Source of the DNA: Gammaproteobacteria bacterium
Lineage (GTDB): Bacteria > Pseudomonadota > Gammaproteobacteria > Eutrophobiales > Eutrophobiaceae
NCBI GenBank assembly: GCA_021773215.1
Contig: JAJFKM010000062.1
Location: 1 to 63,096, forward strand
Direction of reading: 5' to 3'
Length of the DNA: 63,096 nucleotides
The notes under the pieces are model-generated. The model worked only from the letters and a program-made list of their open reading frames with translations. It had not been told where the DNA came from and ran no database searches. Below, piece by piece: positions 29,421 through 38,293 of the stretch. Made by a program: the position numbers and the translations under genes. Position 1 is the stretch's first letter; every line of letters begins with the position of its first letter.

Positions 29421-30641
29421 ATGCAGATTGAATTTTTCAATTTTTTTAACCTATCTGTCGCACTAATTTGTCTGTGTTCGGCCGGCTATCTAGCGTTTGC
29501 TTTATTCGCCGTTGAACGCTTCAACTACAAACGTAAAAGATCAAATTCGTTAAATGCTTTTCAACCTCCGGTAACAATTTTAAAACCCATCTACGGTCTT
29601 GATGCTGAATTAATTAAAAACCTAAGAAGCTTTTGTCAGCAGGATTACCCTAACTACCAGATCATATTTGGCTTACATAGTAACAAAGACCTTGCTCTTC
29701 CTATCGTTAAGAAAATCATAAAAGAATTTAAACACATTGATGTCAGTTACGTTGTCGATTCGCGTATCTACGGTTGCAATCATAAAGTATCAAATCTAAT
29801 TAATATGTATCCAACAGCAAAGCACGACTACTTGCTTGTTGCAGACAGTGATATGCGTGTACCGGCCAATTATTTGTCTGAATTAATGTCACCCTTTGCT
29901 GATTCAACGGTTGGTGCCGTAACATCTCTCTACTCTGGCTCTGCTAGAGGTAAACTTGCATCATCACTTAATGCGATGTTTATTAATGAATGGTTTCTAC
30001 CATCTGTTTTAATCTCTCGAATTCTACAACCTATTAAGTTCTGTCTGGGCGCAACAATGATTGTTCGACGCGACCTGCTAAAGGAGATTGGTGGGTTTAA
30101 ATCATTATCCAATTATTTAGCTGATGATTATATGCTCGGTAAATTAATTTCCGATCTTGGTTATAAGATTCACCTATCAGACTTCATTGTTGAAAACATT
30201 GTTGAAGAAGCATCGTTTAAAGATCTCATGCTGCACGAGTTACGTTGGGCAAGAACGTTGAGAAGAGTTGAGCCGTTGGGATATTTTTTCACTTTCCTGA
30301 CCGACACACTTGTCATTAGTATTCTTGCCGCTGCTACATTTTATATGGCAACACAAAACGTAAGTTTGTCATTGTTGCCAATTCTACTCGTATTGTTGGC
30401 ACGTATAGTTTTACATAGTCGTACAAAGCAGATTACTGGCTCGAGTAGCGCAGGTTCAATCTGGTTAATTCCGCTGAGAGATATTTTATCTTTTAGCATT
30501 AGAGTGATTAGTTTCACTGGCACCTCTATCCAATGGCGTAACAATGCTTTCAATGTTGATCAGTCTGGACTGATACATGCTGAGGAAGATTTGTTAATTC
30601 AATTGGATTCTGTAGAAAAAACCCCTGATTTGGCCACATAA
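29421..30641 (+). CDS. hpnI: Hopanoid glycosyltransferase HpnI
   Basis: A 406-residue family 2 glycosyltransferase with an N-terminal membrane helix. PPVTILKPIYGLDAELIKNLRSF, donor-binding ADSDMRVP, LADDYMLGKLISDLGY and the acceptor motif HELRWARTLR are present, with more membrane segments at the C-terminus. By family, HpnI adds N-acetylglucosamine to bacteriohopanetetrol, the first step to the cyclitol ether head group. First gene of hpnI-hpnJ-hpnK (31-base gap to hpnJ). Confidence 0.9.
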   Translation: MQIEFFNFFNLSVALICLCSAGYLAFALFAVERFNYKRKRSNSLNAFQPPVTILKPIYGLDAELIKNLRSFCQQDYPNYQIIFGLHSNKDLALPIVKKIIKEFKHIDVSYVVDSRIYGCNHKVSNLINMYPTAKHDYLLVADSDMRVPANYLSELMSPFADSTVGAVTSLYSGSARGKLASSLNAMFINEWFLPSVLISRILQPIKFCLGATMIVRRDLLKEIGGFKSLSNYLADDYMLGKLISDLGYKIHLSDFIVENIVEEASFKDLMLHELRWARTLRRVEPLGYFFTFLTDTLVISILAAATFYMATQNVSLSLLPILLVLLARIVLHSRTKQITGSSSAGSIWLIPLRDILSFSIRVISFTGTSIQWRNNAFNVDQSGLIHAEEDLLIQLDSVEKTPDLAT

Positions 30642-30672
30642 AAAAATTATTAATTCGGAGTATTAGTTAGCA

Positions 30673-32094
30673 ATGTTGAAATCTTTATTTCTCAACCCAC
30701 CCTCGTTCAACGGTTTTGATGGTGCTGCAGGTTCGCGTTATCAATGTACCCGTGAAGTAAAATCATTCTGGTACCCAACGTGGCTGGCGCAGTTAGCTGC
30801 CTTAGTCGAAGGCAGCCGTTTAATCGATGCGCCTGCAGGAGGGATTTCACTCGAAGAAATTCTGCCATTGGCAATTGAGTATGAATTTTTAGTTCTCTAT
30901 ACCAGCACACCGTCCTTTTCAAATGACGTGAAGATTGCTGAAGCTTTTAAAGAAAAGAATCCAAACCTGATTATTGGTTTCTGTGGTGCGCATGTCGCAG
31001 TCAACCCTAACCAAACAGTTATCGCATCAGATGCTATCGACTTTGTCGCTGGCAATGAGTTTGATTTCACCATTAAAGAAATTGCAGAAGGTAAAGCCTT
31101 GGAAGAAGTCGATGGCATCATTTACAAAAAAGATGGCAAGCCCGTGCATAACAAACCACGTGCCTTAATCGAAGACATGGACTCCCTACCTTGGGTAACA
31201 CCCATCTATAAAGAAAACCTAAACACGGCAGATTACTACAACGGCTACATGTTACATCCTTATATGTCGTTCTATACCGGCCGTGGTTGTAAATCACATT
31301 GTACATTCTGCTTGTGGCCACAAACGATTTCCGGACATAACTATCGTCATAAATCGGTTGAAAATGTCCTCAATGAATTAACCTATGCGCGTGACAACTT
31401 TCCTGAAATAAAAGAATTCTTTTTTGATGATGATACTTTGACGGACAACATTCCTTATGTTGAAGAATTAGCAAAAGGAATCGGTAAACTGGGCATCACC
31501 TGGTCATGTAATGCTAAAGCCAATGTTCCTTATGAAACATTGAAGATAATGAAAGACAATGGTCTGCGTTTATTATTGGTAGGTTATGAGTCAGGAAATC
31601 AACAGATTCTGATCAATATCAAAAAAGGTATCCGTACCGATATCGCACGTCAATTTACCAAAGACTGTCATAAACTCGGTATCGTTATACACGGAACCTT
31701 TATCGTTGGTCTTCCTGGCGAAACGAAAGATACTATCGAAGAATCAATCAAATATGCACAAGAATTGAATCCACAAACCATTCAAGTATCACTGCCTGCT
31801 GCTTACCCTGGCACCTTCTTGTACAAGCAAGCTGTCGAAAATGGTTGGTTAATCGTAGATGAAGAGCTGGTTGGTGATGATGGCGTACAACACTCTGTAT
31901 TAAACTATCCGCATTTACCTAGCGAAGATATCTTTGAAGCGGTTGATAACTTTTACAAACGCTTCTATTTCCGTCCGTGGAAAATGGCTATATTATTTTT
32001 CGAAATGTGTCGCGACTGGGAAGTAATGAAACGTCGTGCACGTGAAGGCGTCGAGTTCTTTAAATTCCTGTTTGGCCGGGAGAGCACAGCCTGA
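30673..32094 (+). CDS. hpnJ: Hopanoid B12-binding radical SAM protein HpnJ
   Basis: A 473-residue protein. The N-terminus is the HpnJ signature (LFLNPPSFNGFDGAAGSRYQ). A cobalamin-binding-type domain follows (GFCGAHVAVNP), then the radical SAM cluster motif C-x3-C-x2-C at Cys206, Cys210 and Cys213 (GRGCKSHCTFC). By family knowledge HpnJ contracts the glucosamine ring to the cyclitol ether on bacteriohopanetetrol. Its stop overlaps the probable CTG start of hpnK. Confidence 0.93.
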   Translation: MLKSLFLNPPSFNGFDGAAGSRYQCTREVKSFWYPTWLAQLAALVEGSRLIDAPAGGISLEEILPLAIEYEFLVLYTSTPSFSNDVKIAEAFKEKNPNLIIGFCGAHVAVNPNQTVIASDAIDFVAGNEFDFTIKEIAEGKALEEVDGIIYKKDGKPVHNKPRALIEDMDSLPWVTPIYKENLNTADYYNGYMLHPYMSFYTGRGCKSHCTFCLWPQTISGHNYRHKSVENVLNELTYARDNFPEIKEFFFDDDTLTDNIPYVEELAKGIGKLGITWSCNAKANVPYETLKIMKDNGLRLLLVGYESGNQQILINIKKGIRTDIARQFTKDCHKLGIVIHGTFIVGLPGETKDTIEESIKYAQELNPQTIQVSLPAAYPGTFLYKQAVENGWLIVDEELVGDDGVQHSVLNYPHLPSEDIFEAVDNFYKRFYFRPWKMAILFFEMCRDWEVMKRRAREGVEFFKFLFGRESTA

Positions 32095-32939
32095 AAAAGT
32101 TGATTGTTACTGGTGATGATTTTGGTCTTTCCACACCGGTTAATGATGCAATAGTAAAGGCTCACGAGAAAGGTATTCTGACGACCACGAGTTTGATGGT
32201 ATCAGCGCCCGCTGCCGAAGATGCTGTTGTACGTGCCAAGAATCTTCCTGATCTAAATGTTGGTTTACACCTTGTCTTAAGTAACGGCAAGGCTACATCA
32301 CCTGCTGCAGAAATTCCTGCTTTAGCACATGCCAATGGCCAGCTAGATAACAATCTGTTTCGCACGGGCGTCATGATGTTCTTTGATTCTAGAACAAAGA
32401 AGCAACTCGAAAAAGAAATCCGTGCACAGTTTGAAGCTTTCAAAGCGACTGGCTTGAGATTAGATCACGTCAATGCTCATAATCATATGCACCTGCACCC
32501 GACAGTATTCGATCTAATTATAAAGATAGGAAAAGAATTCGAGGTCACGGCGATTCGCATACCCAATGAACCACCATTAGACTCAATCACCGGTGGAAGA
32601 AAAGATAAGCTACTACGTAAATTTCGTTATCTATTTTTTAAACCATTTGTATCACGTATGAAAAAACTATGTGTAGAAAATAATATTAAGCACAACGATA
32701 CAATCTATGGTTTGAATGACAGCGGCCACATGAATATCGATACACTGGTTCGTATCATTCCCCACATATCTGATGGTGTTACAGAAATTTATAGTCACCC
32801 GGCAACCGAGCGATGGGATGATATTGACCCGGCTGCAAACGACTACGAATTCGAAGCTGAATATAAAGCGCTAATCCATGCACGCACTAAGCGAACTGTT
32901 GAAAAATTCAATATAGAACTCTCTGGGTTCAACTCTTAA
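32091..32939 (+). CDS. hpnK: Hopanoid head-group deacetylase HpnK (YdjC/ChbG family), CTG start
   Basis: A 282-residue YdjC-type deacetylase. HpnK proteins normally begin MKKLIVT-DDFG. Here the codons for KKLIVTGDDFG are preceded by CTG at 32091, overlapping the hpnJ stop as CTGA. GGGAG at 32078-32082 is 8 bases upstream. The first conventional start, TTG at 32100, would lie 17 bases from that site and lose the strand residues. Metal and active-site segments TGDDFGLS and VNAHNHMHLHPT are present. By family it removes the acetyl group left by HpnI. Confidence 0.9.
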   Translation: MKKLIVTGDDFGLSTPVNDAIVKAHEKGILTTTSLMVSAPAAEDAVVRAKNLPDLNVGLHLVLSNGKATSPAAEIPALAHANGQLDNNLFRTGVMMFFDSRTKKQLEKEIRAQFEAFKATGLRLDHVNAHNHMHLHPTVFDLIIKIGKEFEVTAIRIPNEPPLDSITGGRKDKLLRKFRYLFFKPFVSRMKKLCVENNIKHNDTIYGLNDSGHMNIDTLVRIIPHISDGVTEIYSHPATERWDDIDPAANDYEFEAEYKALIHARTKRTVEKFNIELSGFNS

Positions 32940-32954
32940 GCACGGCAACTTCTT

Positions 32955-33560
32955 ATGGTCGGTGATTCCTGGACACATAAAATAGCACGTGTTTGTATAC
33001 TGCCTTTAGTTAATACGCCAGTAACACCAAACCATCTAACTGTCCTTCGTTTAATTACCGGCCTTGCAGCTTGCGGCTTACTTGCAATCGGGTCTTATGA
33101 AGGCAATCTCTGGGGTGGCGTACTATGGTTAATATCCGCCTTCCTCGATCGTGCTGATGGAGAACTTGCCAGAGTCTCTGGCAAGACCAGTGAATGGGGA
33201 CATAAGTTTGATTATTTTTGTGACGTAACGGTAACAGCACTATTCTTCCTCGGTATTGGTATAGGCTTACGAGAGAGTTCTCTAGGGCTCTGGACTATCG
33301 TTATGGGTATAAGCGCATCAGCCGGCGTTGTTGCTGCGGAGATACTGGCTGAAATTATCGATCAGGCACAAAAAGACACCGGGGAAAAAGCGTATGCAGG
33401 TTTTGCCGGGTTTGATTTCGATGATGTGCTGTACCTATTTGCCCCGGTTGTTTGGTTCAATTTACACTTCTTGTTTCTAGTCGGGGCATCAGTCGGCGCA
33501 CCTATTTTTGCACTTGTCACATGGTATCGATTACAAAACATGGACAAAAATAATTCATAA
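32955..33560 (+). CDS. CDP-alcohol phosphatidyltransferase family protein, last gene of hpn operon
   Basis: A 201-residue membrane enzyme with the complete catalytic pattern (DRADGELARVSGKTSEWGHK then FDYFCD). 15 bases after hpnK and so probably co-transcribed with hpnIJK. It is a distant paralogue of the gene at 27383. In hopanoid clusters this enzyme is not one of the named Hpn steps I know. It may attach a phospho-alcohol to the hopanoid head group or make a neighbouring lipid; this is inference. Confidence 0.85.
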   Translation: MVGDSWTHKIARVCILPLVNTPVTPNHLTVLRLITGLAACGLLAIGSYEGNLWGGVLWLISAFLDRADGELARVSGKTSEWGHKFDYFCDVTVTALFFLGIGIGLRESSLGLWTIVMGISASAGVVAAEILAEIIDQAQKDTGEKAYAGFAGFDFDDVLYLFAPVVWFNLHFLFLVGASVGAPIFALVTWYRLQNMDKNNS

Positions 33561-33571
33561 GTTTGACCTTC

Positions 33572-33829
33572 TTAATTACCTGTTTCTTGATTATTAACCC
33601 ATTCAACCATTAGCTTTTTAATCTGTGTTTGGTATTTTATCTGGCTTAATGCAGACTTTGCTTTAAAACTGTCTAACAGCGATTCAGGAATTTTTATACT
33701 AATTAAACGAGTCTTATCTTTAGCTTGCTGCATTAATCTAAAGTTTTCCAGATAATCAAGTATGGCTTCCGTTGAAAACGACTTAGCTTTTTTCAGGTAT
33801 TCATCATCGAAATACTGTACTGGTTTCAT
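33572..33829 (-). CDS. Ribbon-helix-helix (CopG-like) protein, putative antitoxin
   Basis: 85 residues. The C-terminal half (RLISIKIPESLLDSFKAKSA through IKKLMVEWV) fits a ribbon-helix-helix DNA-binding fold; the N-terminal half would bind a partner. ATGA overlap with the upstream nucleotidyltransferase shows coupling. Probably a DNA-binding antitoxin or regulator. Confidence 0.65.
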   Translation of the reverse strand: MKPVQYFDDEYLKKAKSFSTEAILDYLENFRLMQQAKDKTRLISIKIPESLLDSFKAKSALSQIKYQTQIKKLMVEWVNNQETGN

Positions 33830-34287
33830 AGCAGTTTCTCTAACGCCCTAATATCTTCTATATCTTGCTTACGTCCCGATTTTTTTTTCATTTTTATGAT
33901 CTCATCAATTGCAGCAATTTTTATTTTTGTTCCCTTGACCACTTTAACAACAGACTTCAGTTCCTTAGCATTCTCAGTAATAATTATATCCACAATCTCA
34001 AGTGGATTTCCGGGGTTTATAAACGACCAGGCGATAAGATTACGATTCTTAATATATTCATCACGAAAATTAAAAACATCATCAGCCGATACCGGCAATT
34101 GTGATTTCAAACCAATACTATTTAGTGCTTTCTCTGTTTGACGATATGCTTTTTGATTAAGTGCAATAACAAAATCAATATCAACCGTACCGCGTACTGC
34201 ACCATGCAATGCAACAGCATAACCACCGACCAATGCATACTGAACCCGATGTTCATTCAATGATTTGACAACCCTTTCAATCAGCAT
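33826..34287 (-). CDS. AbiEii/MNT-like nucleotidyltransferase, putative toxin-antitoxin partner
   Basis: 153 residues from the ATG at 34287. The nucleotidyltransferase core is ALVGGYAVALHGAVRGTVDIDFVI (GG then D-x-D), with a later EIVDIII and C-terminal RKQDIEDIRALEKLL, as in AbiEii/DUF6036-type proteins. A TTG start at 34305 would fall inside the palindrome upstream, so 34287 is preferred. With the downstream ribbon-helix-helix gene it forms a two-gene module like toxin-antitoxin loci. Confidence 0.72.
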   Translation of the reverse strand: MLIERVVKSLNEHRVQYALVGGYAVALHGAVRGTVDIDFVIALNQKAYRQTEKALNSIGLKSQLPVSADDVFNFRDEYIKNRNLIAWSFINPGNPLEIVDIIITENAKELKSVVKVVKGTKIKIAAIDEIIKMKKKSGRKQDIEDIRALEKLL

Positions 34288-34293
34288 AATAAA

Positions 34294-34313
34294 AGTATAT
34301 ACCAATATATACT
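34294..34313 (-). promoter_or_regulatory. Palindromic operator over the -10 of the nucleotidyltransferase module
   Basis: AGTATATA-CCAA-TATATACT is a perfect 8-4-8 inverted repeat. On the minus strand it includes TATACT (34299 down to 34294), placing transcription start at about the ATG (34287), i.e. a leaderless mRNA. This is the geometry expected for autorepression by the ribbon-helix-helix protein. Confidence 0.5.
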
Positions 34314-34463
34314 ATAATAAAAATCTGTTTTTTTAAATTCTGCCCTCAATCACTAAATGATTGTATTCCAAAGCACTAAGCGAATATCATCACTACGTGG
34401 ATTAATTAATTGATTGTTATTTTAATTATTTACACTGACTCAGATATCGAAGGCTATAAATAT

Positions 34464-36260
34464 ATGATGAAACTAATTTCAACATTTCTATTGTTACTAT
34501 TCTCGCTGTCAACTACGGCAGAAAGTACAACCCAGACTATTGATGCAAATCGTCTGTTAGCCGCAGCAAGTGAATCAAACAACTGGCTGTCATTTGGTCG
34601 CGACTACACCAACCAGAATTTTTCACCATTAAATCAAATCAACAAGACGTCAGTTAAACGTCTCGTCCCAAAATGGATATTTCAAACAGGAAAAAAGGGT
34701 TCGTTTCAAACACAACCTTTAGTTGCAGATGGTGTTATGTATGTCACCATCCCGGGTAACGATGTTGTCGCATTAGATGCAGCAACAGGTAGTGTTCTTT
34801 GGCGCTATAAACACAAGAATCGAAAAGAAAAAAATAAAGCCGGCCCCGCCAACCGAGGTGCAGCACTCGGTTACGGCAAAGTATTTGAGGCCACCAATGA
34901 CGGTCGTCTGATTGCGCTCGATCAAACGTCTGGTGAAATAGTTTGGGACAAAATCATTGCACGCCCCACTGATGCTGAGCTTGAAGGTCTTACTCAAATA
35001 CAAAAAGACTTTCTAATAGAAAATAGTAATTCCTTACCCGCCAAGATGGCACCGGTTGTGTATCGTGACCTGGTCGTCGTTGGTGTAACTGCTGCCGGTT
35101 ACGGTATGTTTTATAATATTTTCTCACGCTTTGCTTTAAAAGATTCCTCTCCTGATGAAATTCCACCAGCCGATCGTTTTCTTGGTCTACGTGGTTATGT
35201 TGCTGCCTTCAATGTAAATACTGGTGAAGAAGTCTGGCGCTGGTACACCACTAAAAGCGATGGTTGGGAAGGCAAGTTTTCTGCCACAACGCCTGATGGT
35301 GATGCCCTACCTCGCGATATCGCCCTTGAAAAAAAATTAGCTCCAAAATTAAAAGATCGATGGCGTATCGGCGGTACTTCAACCTGGATGACGCCGTCAT
35401 TTGATCCGAATCAAGGATTAATATTTGTCGGCACAGGTAACGCTTCTCCAAATGATGTCTCCAGTGCGCGTCCCGGTGATAATCTCTATGCTAATTCACT
35501 GGTCGCCATTGATGCTTACACTGGTGAGACCCGCTGGCATTATCAACATGTACCACATGATTTATGGGGTTACGATCTCGCTAGTACATCAGTCTTATTT
35601 GATTTACCTGATGGTGATAGTGTCACTCCGGCTATTGGCATCGCCAGTAAAACGGGCTGGTTTTATGTTCACACCCGAAAGACGGGGAAATTAATTTACC
35701 GTTCCGAAGCCTTTGTCCCACAAAAAAATCTATTTGAAGCACCTAGTGATGAAGGCGTAGTCAGCTCGCCTGGATCATGGGGTGGCGCTTCCTGGTCTCC
35801 GACTTCATACGATGCATCAAGTGGCATTGCATTTATTGCGGGGATTCACAAACCTACGCTCTATCGTACAAAATACGCTACATTCGAAGGCAAAGAAGTT
35901 CCTTATATATTGACCGAAATTGCAGAGTCAGAACCCAGCTGGGGAACCCTAACAGCAATCGATACACGCAACCAAGGTCGTATTAAATGGCAAGTCAAAA
36001 CTGATCTACCACTTATTGGTGGCACGCTTGCAACAGCGGGAAATTTGGTGTTCATAGGTGAAGGTAGCGGTATGTTTGCTGCATTCGACAGCAAAAGTGG
36101 ACAACGCCTATGGGAGTTTAATTGCGGGGCTGGCGTGAATGCGCCACCCATGAGTTACAAGGTTGGTGATCAACAATACATTGCTGTTGCTGCAGGCGGT
36201 CATGGTTTATTAAAGACGCCAAGTGGTGATGCATTGATTGGCTTTGGATTGGCTGAATAA
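34464..36260 (+). CDS. Exported PQQ-dependent dehydrogenase (quinoprotein)
   Basis: About 598 residues from the MM pair at 34464, which begins a signal peptide (KLISTFLLLLFSLSTTAES). The eight-bladed propeller shows repeats such as DVVALDAATGSVLWRY, RLIALDQTSGEIVWD and FAAFDSKSGQRLWEF, plus GTGNASPND and HDLWGYDLAS. The vicinal Cys pair of methanol dehydrogenases is absent, and the WDYx site reads WGYD, so it is not a standard MxaF/XoxF. No cytochrome domain. It likely oxidises an alcohol or sugar in the periplasm; substrate unknown. Confidence 0.85.
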   Translation: MMKLISTFLLLLFSLSTTAESTTQTIDANRLLAAASESNNWLSFGRDYTNQNFSPLNQINKTSVKRLVPKWIFQTGKKGSFQTQPLVADGVMYVTIPGNDVVALDAATGSVLWRYKHKNRKEKNKAGPANRGAALGYGKVFEATNDGRLIALDQTSGEIVWDKIIARPTDAELEGLTQIQKDFLIENSNSLPAKMAPVVYRDLVVVGVTAAGYGMFYNIFSRFALKDSSPDEIPPADRFLGLRGYVAAFNVNTGEEVWRWYTTKSDGWEGKFSATTPDGDALPRDIALEKKLAPKLKDRWRIGGTSTWMTPSFDPNQGLIFVGTGNASPNDVSSARPGDNLYANSLVAIDAYTGETRWHYQHVPHDLWGYDLASTSVLFDLPDGDSVTPAIGIASKTGWFYVHTRKTGKLIYRSEAFVPQKNLFEAPSDEGVVSSPGSWGGASWSPTSYDASSGIAFIAGIHKPTLYRTKYATFEGKEVPYILTEIAESEPSWGTLTAIDTRNQGRIKWQVKTDLPLIGGTLATAGNLVFIGEGSGMFAAFDSKSGQRLWEFNCGAGVNAPPMSYKVGDQQYIAVAAGGHGLLKTPSGDALIGFGLAE

Positions 36261-36267
36261 GATCTAT

Positions 36268-36696
36268 TTAGCTTCCCTGGAGCTGATTCTTAATTGATTC
36301 ACAAAGTGACATTAATTTTTTAGCGTCTTTTTCACTCAATCCAGTTGCACATAAGGCAAGTTCACTGGCCTTCTTAGCTTTCTTACCGAGCGCCTTTCCT
36401 GCTTTAGTTAATACTAACTGCTTTTGTCGTTCATCTGATTCAGTTGACCGACGTTCTATATATCCGTTGTTTTCCAGACGCTTTAAAAGTGGGCTTAGAG
36501 TAGCGTTAGTAATACCTGTGATATCAGCAACTTCACTGATTTTCACTGCTTCTTTTTCCCATAATGCCATCATCACAACATATTGTGGATAGGTTAAATT
36601 CAATGGTTCCAGCAAGCCTTTATAAGCCTTCGTTATTGCCCTTGAGGTGGAATATAAGGCGTAACATACCTGTTCATTTAATTTAGGACCGTTCAT
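36268..36696 (-). CDS. MarR-family transcriptional regulator
   Basis: 142 residues with a winged helix (LTYPQYVVMMALWEKEAVKISEVADITGITNATLSPLLKRLENNGYIERR in parts) followed by the dimer helices. Divergent from the cytochrome P460 gene and convergent with the PQQ dehydrogenase. Two similar sites in the shared intergenic region suggest it controls itself and the cytochrome. Ligand unknown. Confidence 0.9.
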   Translation of the reverse strand: MNGPKLNEQVCYALYSTSRAITKAYKGLLEPLNLTYPQYVVMMALWEKEAVKISEVADITGITNATLSPLLKRLENNGYIERRSTESDERQKQLVLTKAGKALGKKAKKASELALCATGLSEKDAKKLMSLCESIKNQLQGS

Positions 36697-36717
36697 ATAC
36701 TCTATATTGAATCATTT

Positions 36718-36795
36718 ATTTAGTTCGTGCACTAAATACTTGCGATAAATTTGTATCTTCTTTATACTCACAAGCATATTATTTCGTACACTAAC
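36718..36795. promoter_or_regulatory. Two probable MarR operator sites
   Basis: Site 1 is the inverted repeat ATTTAGT-TCGTGC-ACTAAAT (36718-36737), just upstream of marR. Site 2 at 36784-36795 (TTCGTACACTAA) matches the core of site 1 (TTCGTGCACTAA) at 11 of 12 bases and lies 37 bases before the P460 start. The assignment to this MarR protein is by position. Confidence 0.6.
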
Positions 36796-36832
36796 TATTT
36801 TACTACTAATTTTGCTTAAGTGGAGATATAAA

Positions 36833-37342
36833 ATGAAAAAAATCGCATTAGCCTTTATTTCACTATCGCTCAGTTTTATTGTTTATGCGGGCGGAAATCC
36901 TGACCATGTTAAATATCCAGAAGGATACCAAACTGAATTTACTAAATACGATACGCGTAATAGAGCTAATGGCAAACAAGTAGCCGTTCTCTATGCGAAT
37001 AAAGTTGCTACTGATACCGCTGCCAGTGGCAAACTAGGTGATGGTGCAAAGATCATTATGGAAGTATATAAAACTGTTCCCGGAGAAGATGGTAAGCCAA
37101 CTGTTGGTGAAGACGGACTTTTTAACAAGGGTAAATTCGCCGCTGTCGCAGTAATGGAAAAACGATCAAATTGGGATGTCAGTTTTGATGCAAAAGAACG
37201 TGCCGGAGATTGGGGCTTTGCTATATACAAAACAGATGGCACCGTTAAAGATAACAAACTAGATTGTGCTAGCTGTCATTTGCCGATGCCAGACAATGAC
37301 TATATGTTCTCTCATTCAAGTCTAATTGAATTTGCTAAGTAG
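36833..37342 (+). CDS. Cytochrome P460 family protein
   Basis: 169 residues from the ATG at 36833, preceded by GGAG. A signal peptide ends near VYA|GGNPDH. The P460/c'-beta-type domain has YPEGYQTEFTKYDTRN, WDVSFDAKERAGDWGFAIY and a C-terminal c-heme site CASCH. Family members oxidise hydroxylamine or bind NO in the periplasm. The crosslinking Lys cannot be assigned by eye, so true P460 versus cytochrome c'-beta is open. Control by the divergent MarR is likely. Confidence 0.85.
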   Translation: MKKIALAFISLSLSFIVYAGGNPDHVKYPEGYQTEFTKYDTRNRANGKQVAVLYANKVATDTAASGKLGDGAKIIMEVYKTVPGEDGKPTVGEDGLFNKGKFAAVAVMEKRSNWDVSFDAKERAGDWGFAIYKTDGTVKDNKLDCASCHLPMPDNDYMFSHSSLIEFAK

Positions 37343-37394
37343 TGACTGACACCTTGTGTATTCCCCTGTCTGGATCGGTGACACAATCACCGAT

Positions 37395-38177
37395 TCAGAC
37401 TACCTGTAAAGTTTTCTTTCTTAGTACAAAGACACCATAATCTGATCTTGCATTGAGTGTTATTGGTTTAGATAGATCATAGAAATGGTCATAACTATTG
37501 ATGACTTCAAAGACATTTGTCGTTGAAAGAAGTTTGTGGAATTGTTTTAAGTTATAAGTACGGAGTTTATAAATAGACTCATATTTTTCATTATTATATT
37601 CTGTCCTCGGATTTAATATAACTTTTAGTGTTTCAGTCCTGTTCTTTTTATCCAGCGTTAACATTTCCATTGTTGTCTTGACTGTCAAACGCCCTCTCTT
37701 TGCTGTCCAATGTGTAATTTTATCTGTTATCCCTTGTTCAGGAATTAAATGCAGTCCAAGAATATATATTCCATTCTTCTTTAATGACTTTGAGATATTT
37801 AATAGATGTTGAACTGCTTGTTTCTCTGAGAGTAGATGTCTGAAGGTATCAACAGTACAGTACGCAGCGTCATACTTCTTACTTTTACTATTGAAATTAG
37901 TCATGTCTCCGTGAAATATATTCGCCTTTAATTGATTGCGAATGAGTTTGTCTTCTAAATACGACAATGCATGTTCATTTAGGTCAAAACCCGTACAATC
38001 ATAACCGTTACGAGTCAGGGGAATAATCAATCGACCAGTTCCACAAGCGGGTTCGATTAAGCTCGGACGATTAGACTTACAATACCTATTGAAGATATTC
38101 TGCAAAAACAACAATTCTTCTCTCATCTCATGAGAGAAAGAAACATCATAATACATAGGCAAGTTATACCAGTTCAT
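37395..38177 (-). CDS. Class I SAM-dependent methyltransferase
   Basis: About 260 residues from the ATG at 38177 (a TTG nine codons earlier is possible). SAM-binding motif I is IEPACGTGRLIIPLTRNGYDC with FDLNEHAL after it. The substrate is unknown. It sits alone, convergent with the P460 gene. Confidence 0.82.
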   Translation of the reverse strand: MNWYNLPMYYDVSFSHEMREELLFLQNIFNRYCKSNRPSLIEPACGTGRLIIPLTRNGYDCTGFDLNEHALSYLEDKLIRNQLKANIFHGDMTNFNSKSKKYDAAYCTVDTFRHLLSEKQAVQHLLNISKSLKKNGIYILGLHLIPEQGITDKITHWTAKRGRLTVKTTMEMLTLDKKNRTETLKVILNPRTEYNNEKYESIYKLRTYNLKQFHKLLSTTNVFEVINSYDHFYDLSKPITLNARSDYGVFVLRKKTLQVV

Positions 38178-38293
38178 TGCATTATTATTACTCAAATAAA
38201 TCAATTATTTTGACTATATTTAAATATATTAAGCCCTATAATTTATGACATAAAATAATACTATAGAATAGCTATATTACGAATGGAGAGGTA

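Noticed and set aside
34464-36260. Considered calling the PQQ enzyme a lanthanide methanol dehydrogenase (XoxF)
   Set aside because: It lacks the vicinal Cys pair and the usual WDYD-type site reads WGYD, and no xoxG/xoxJ genes adjoin.
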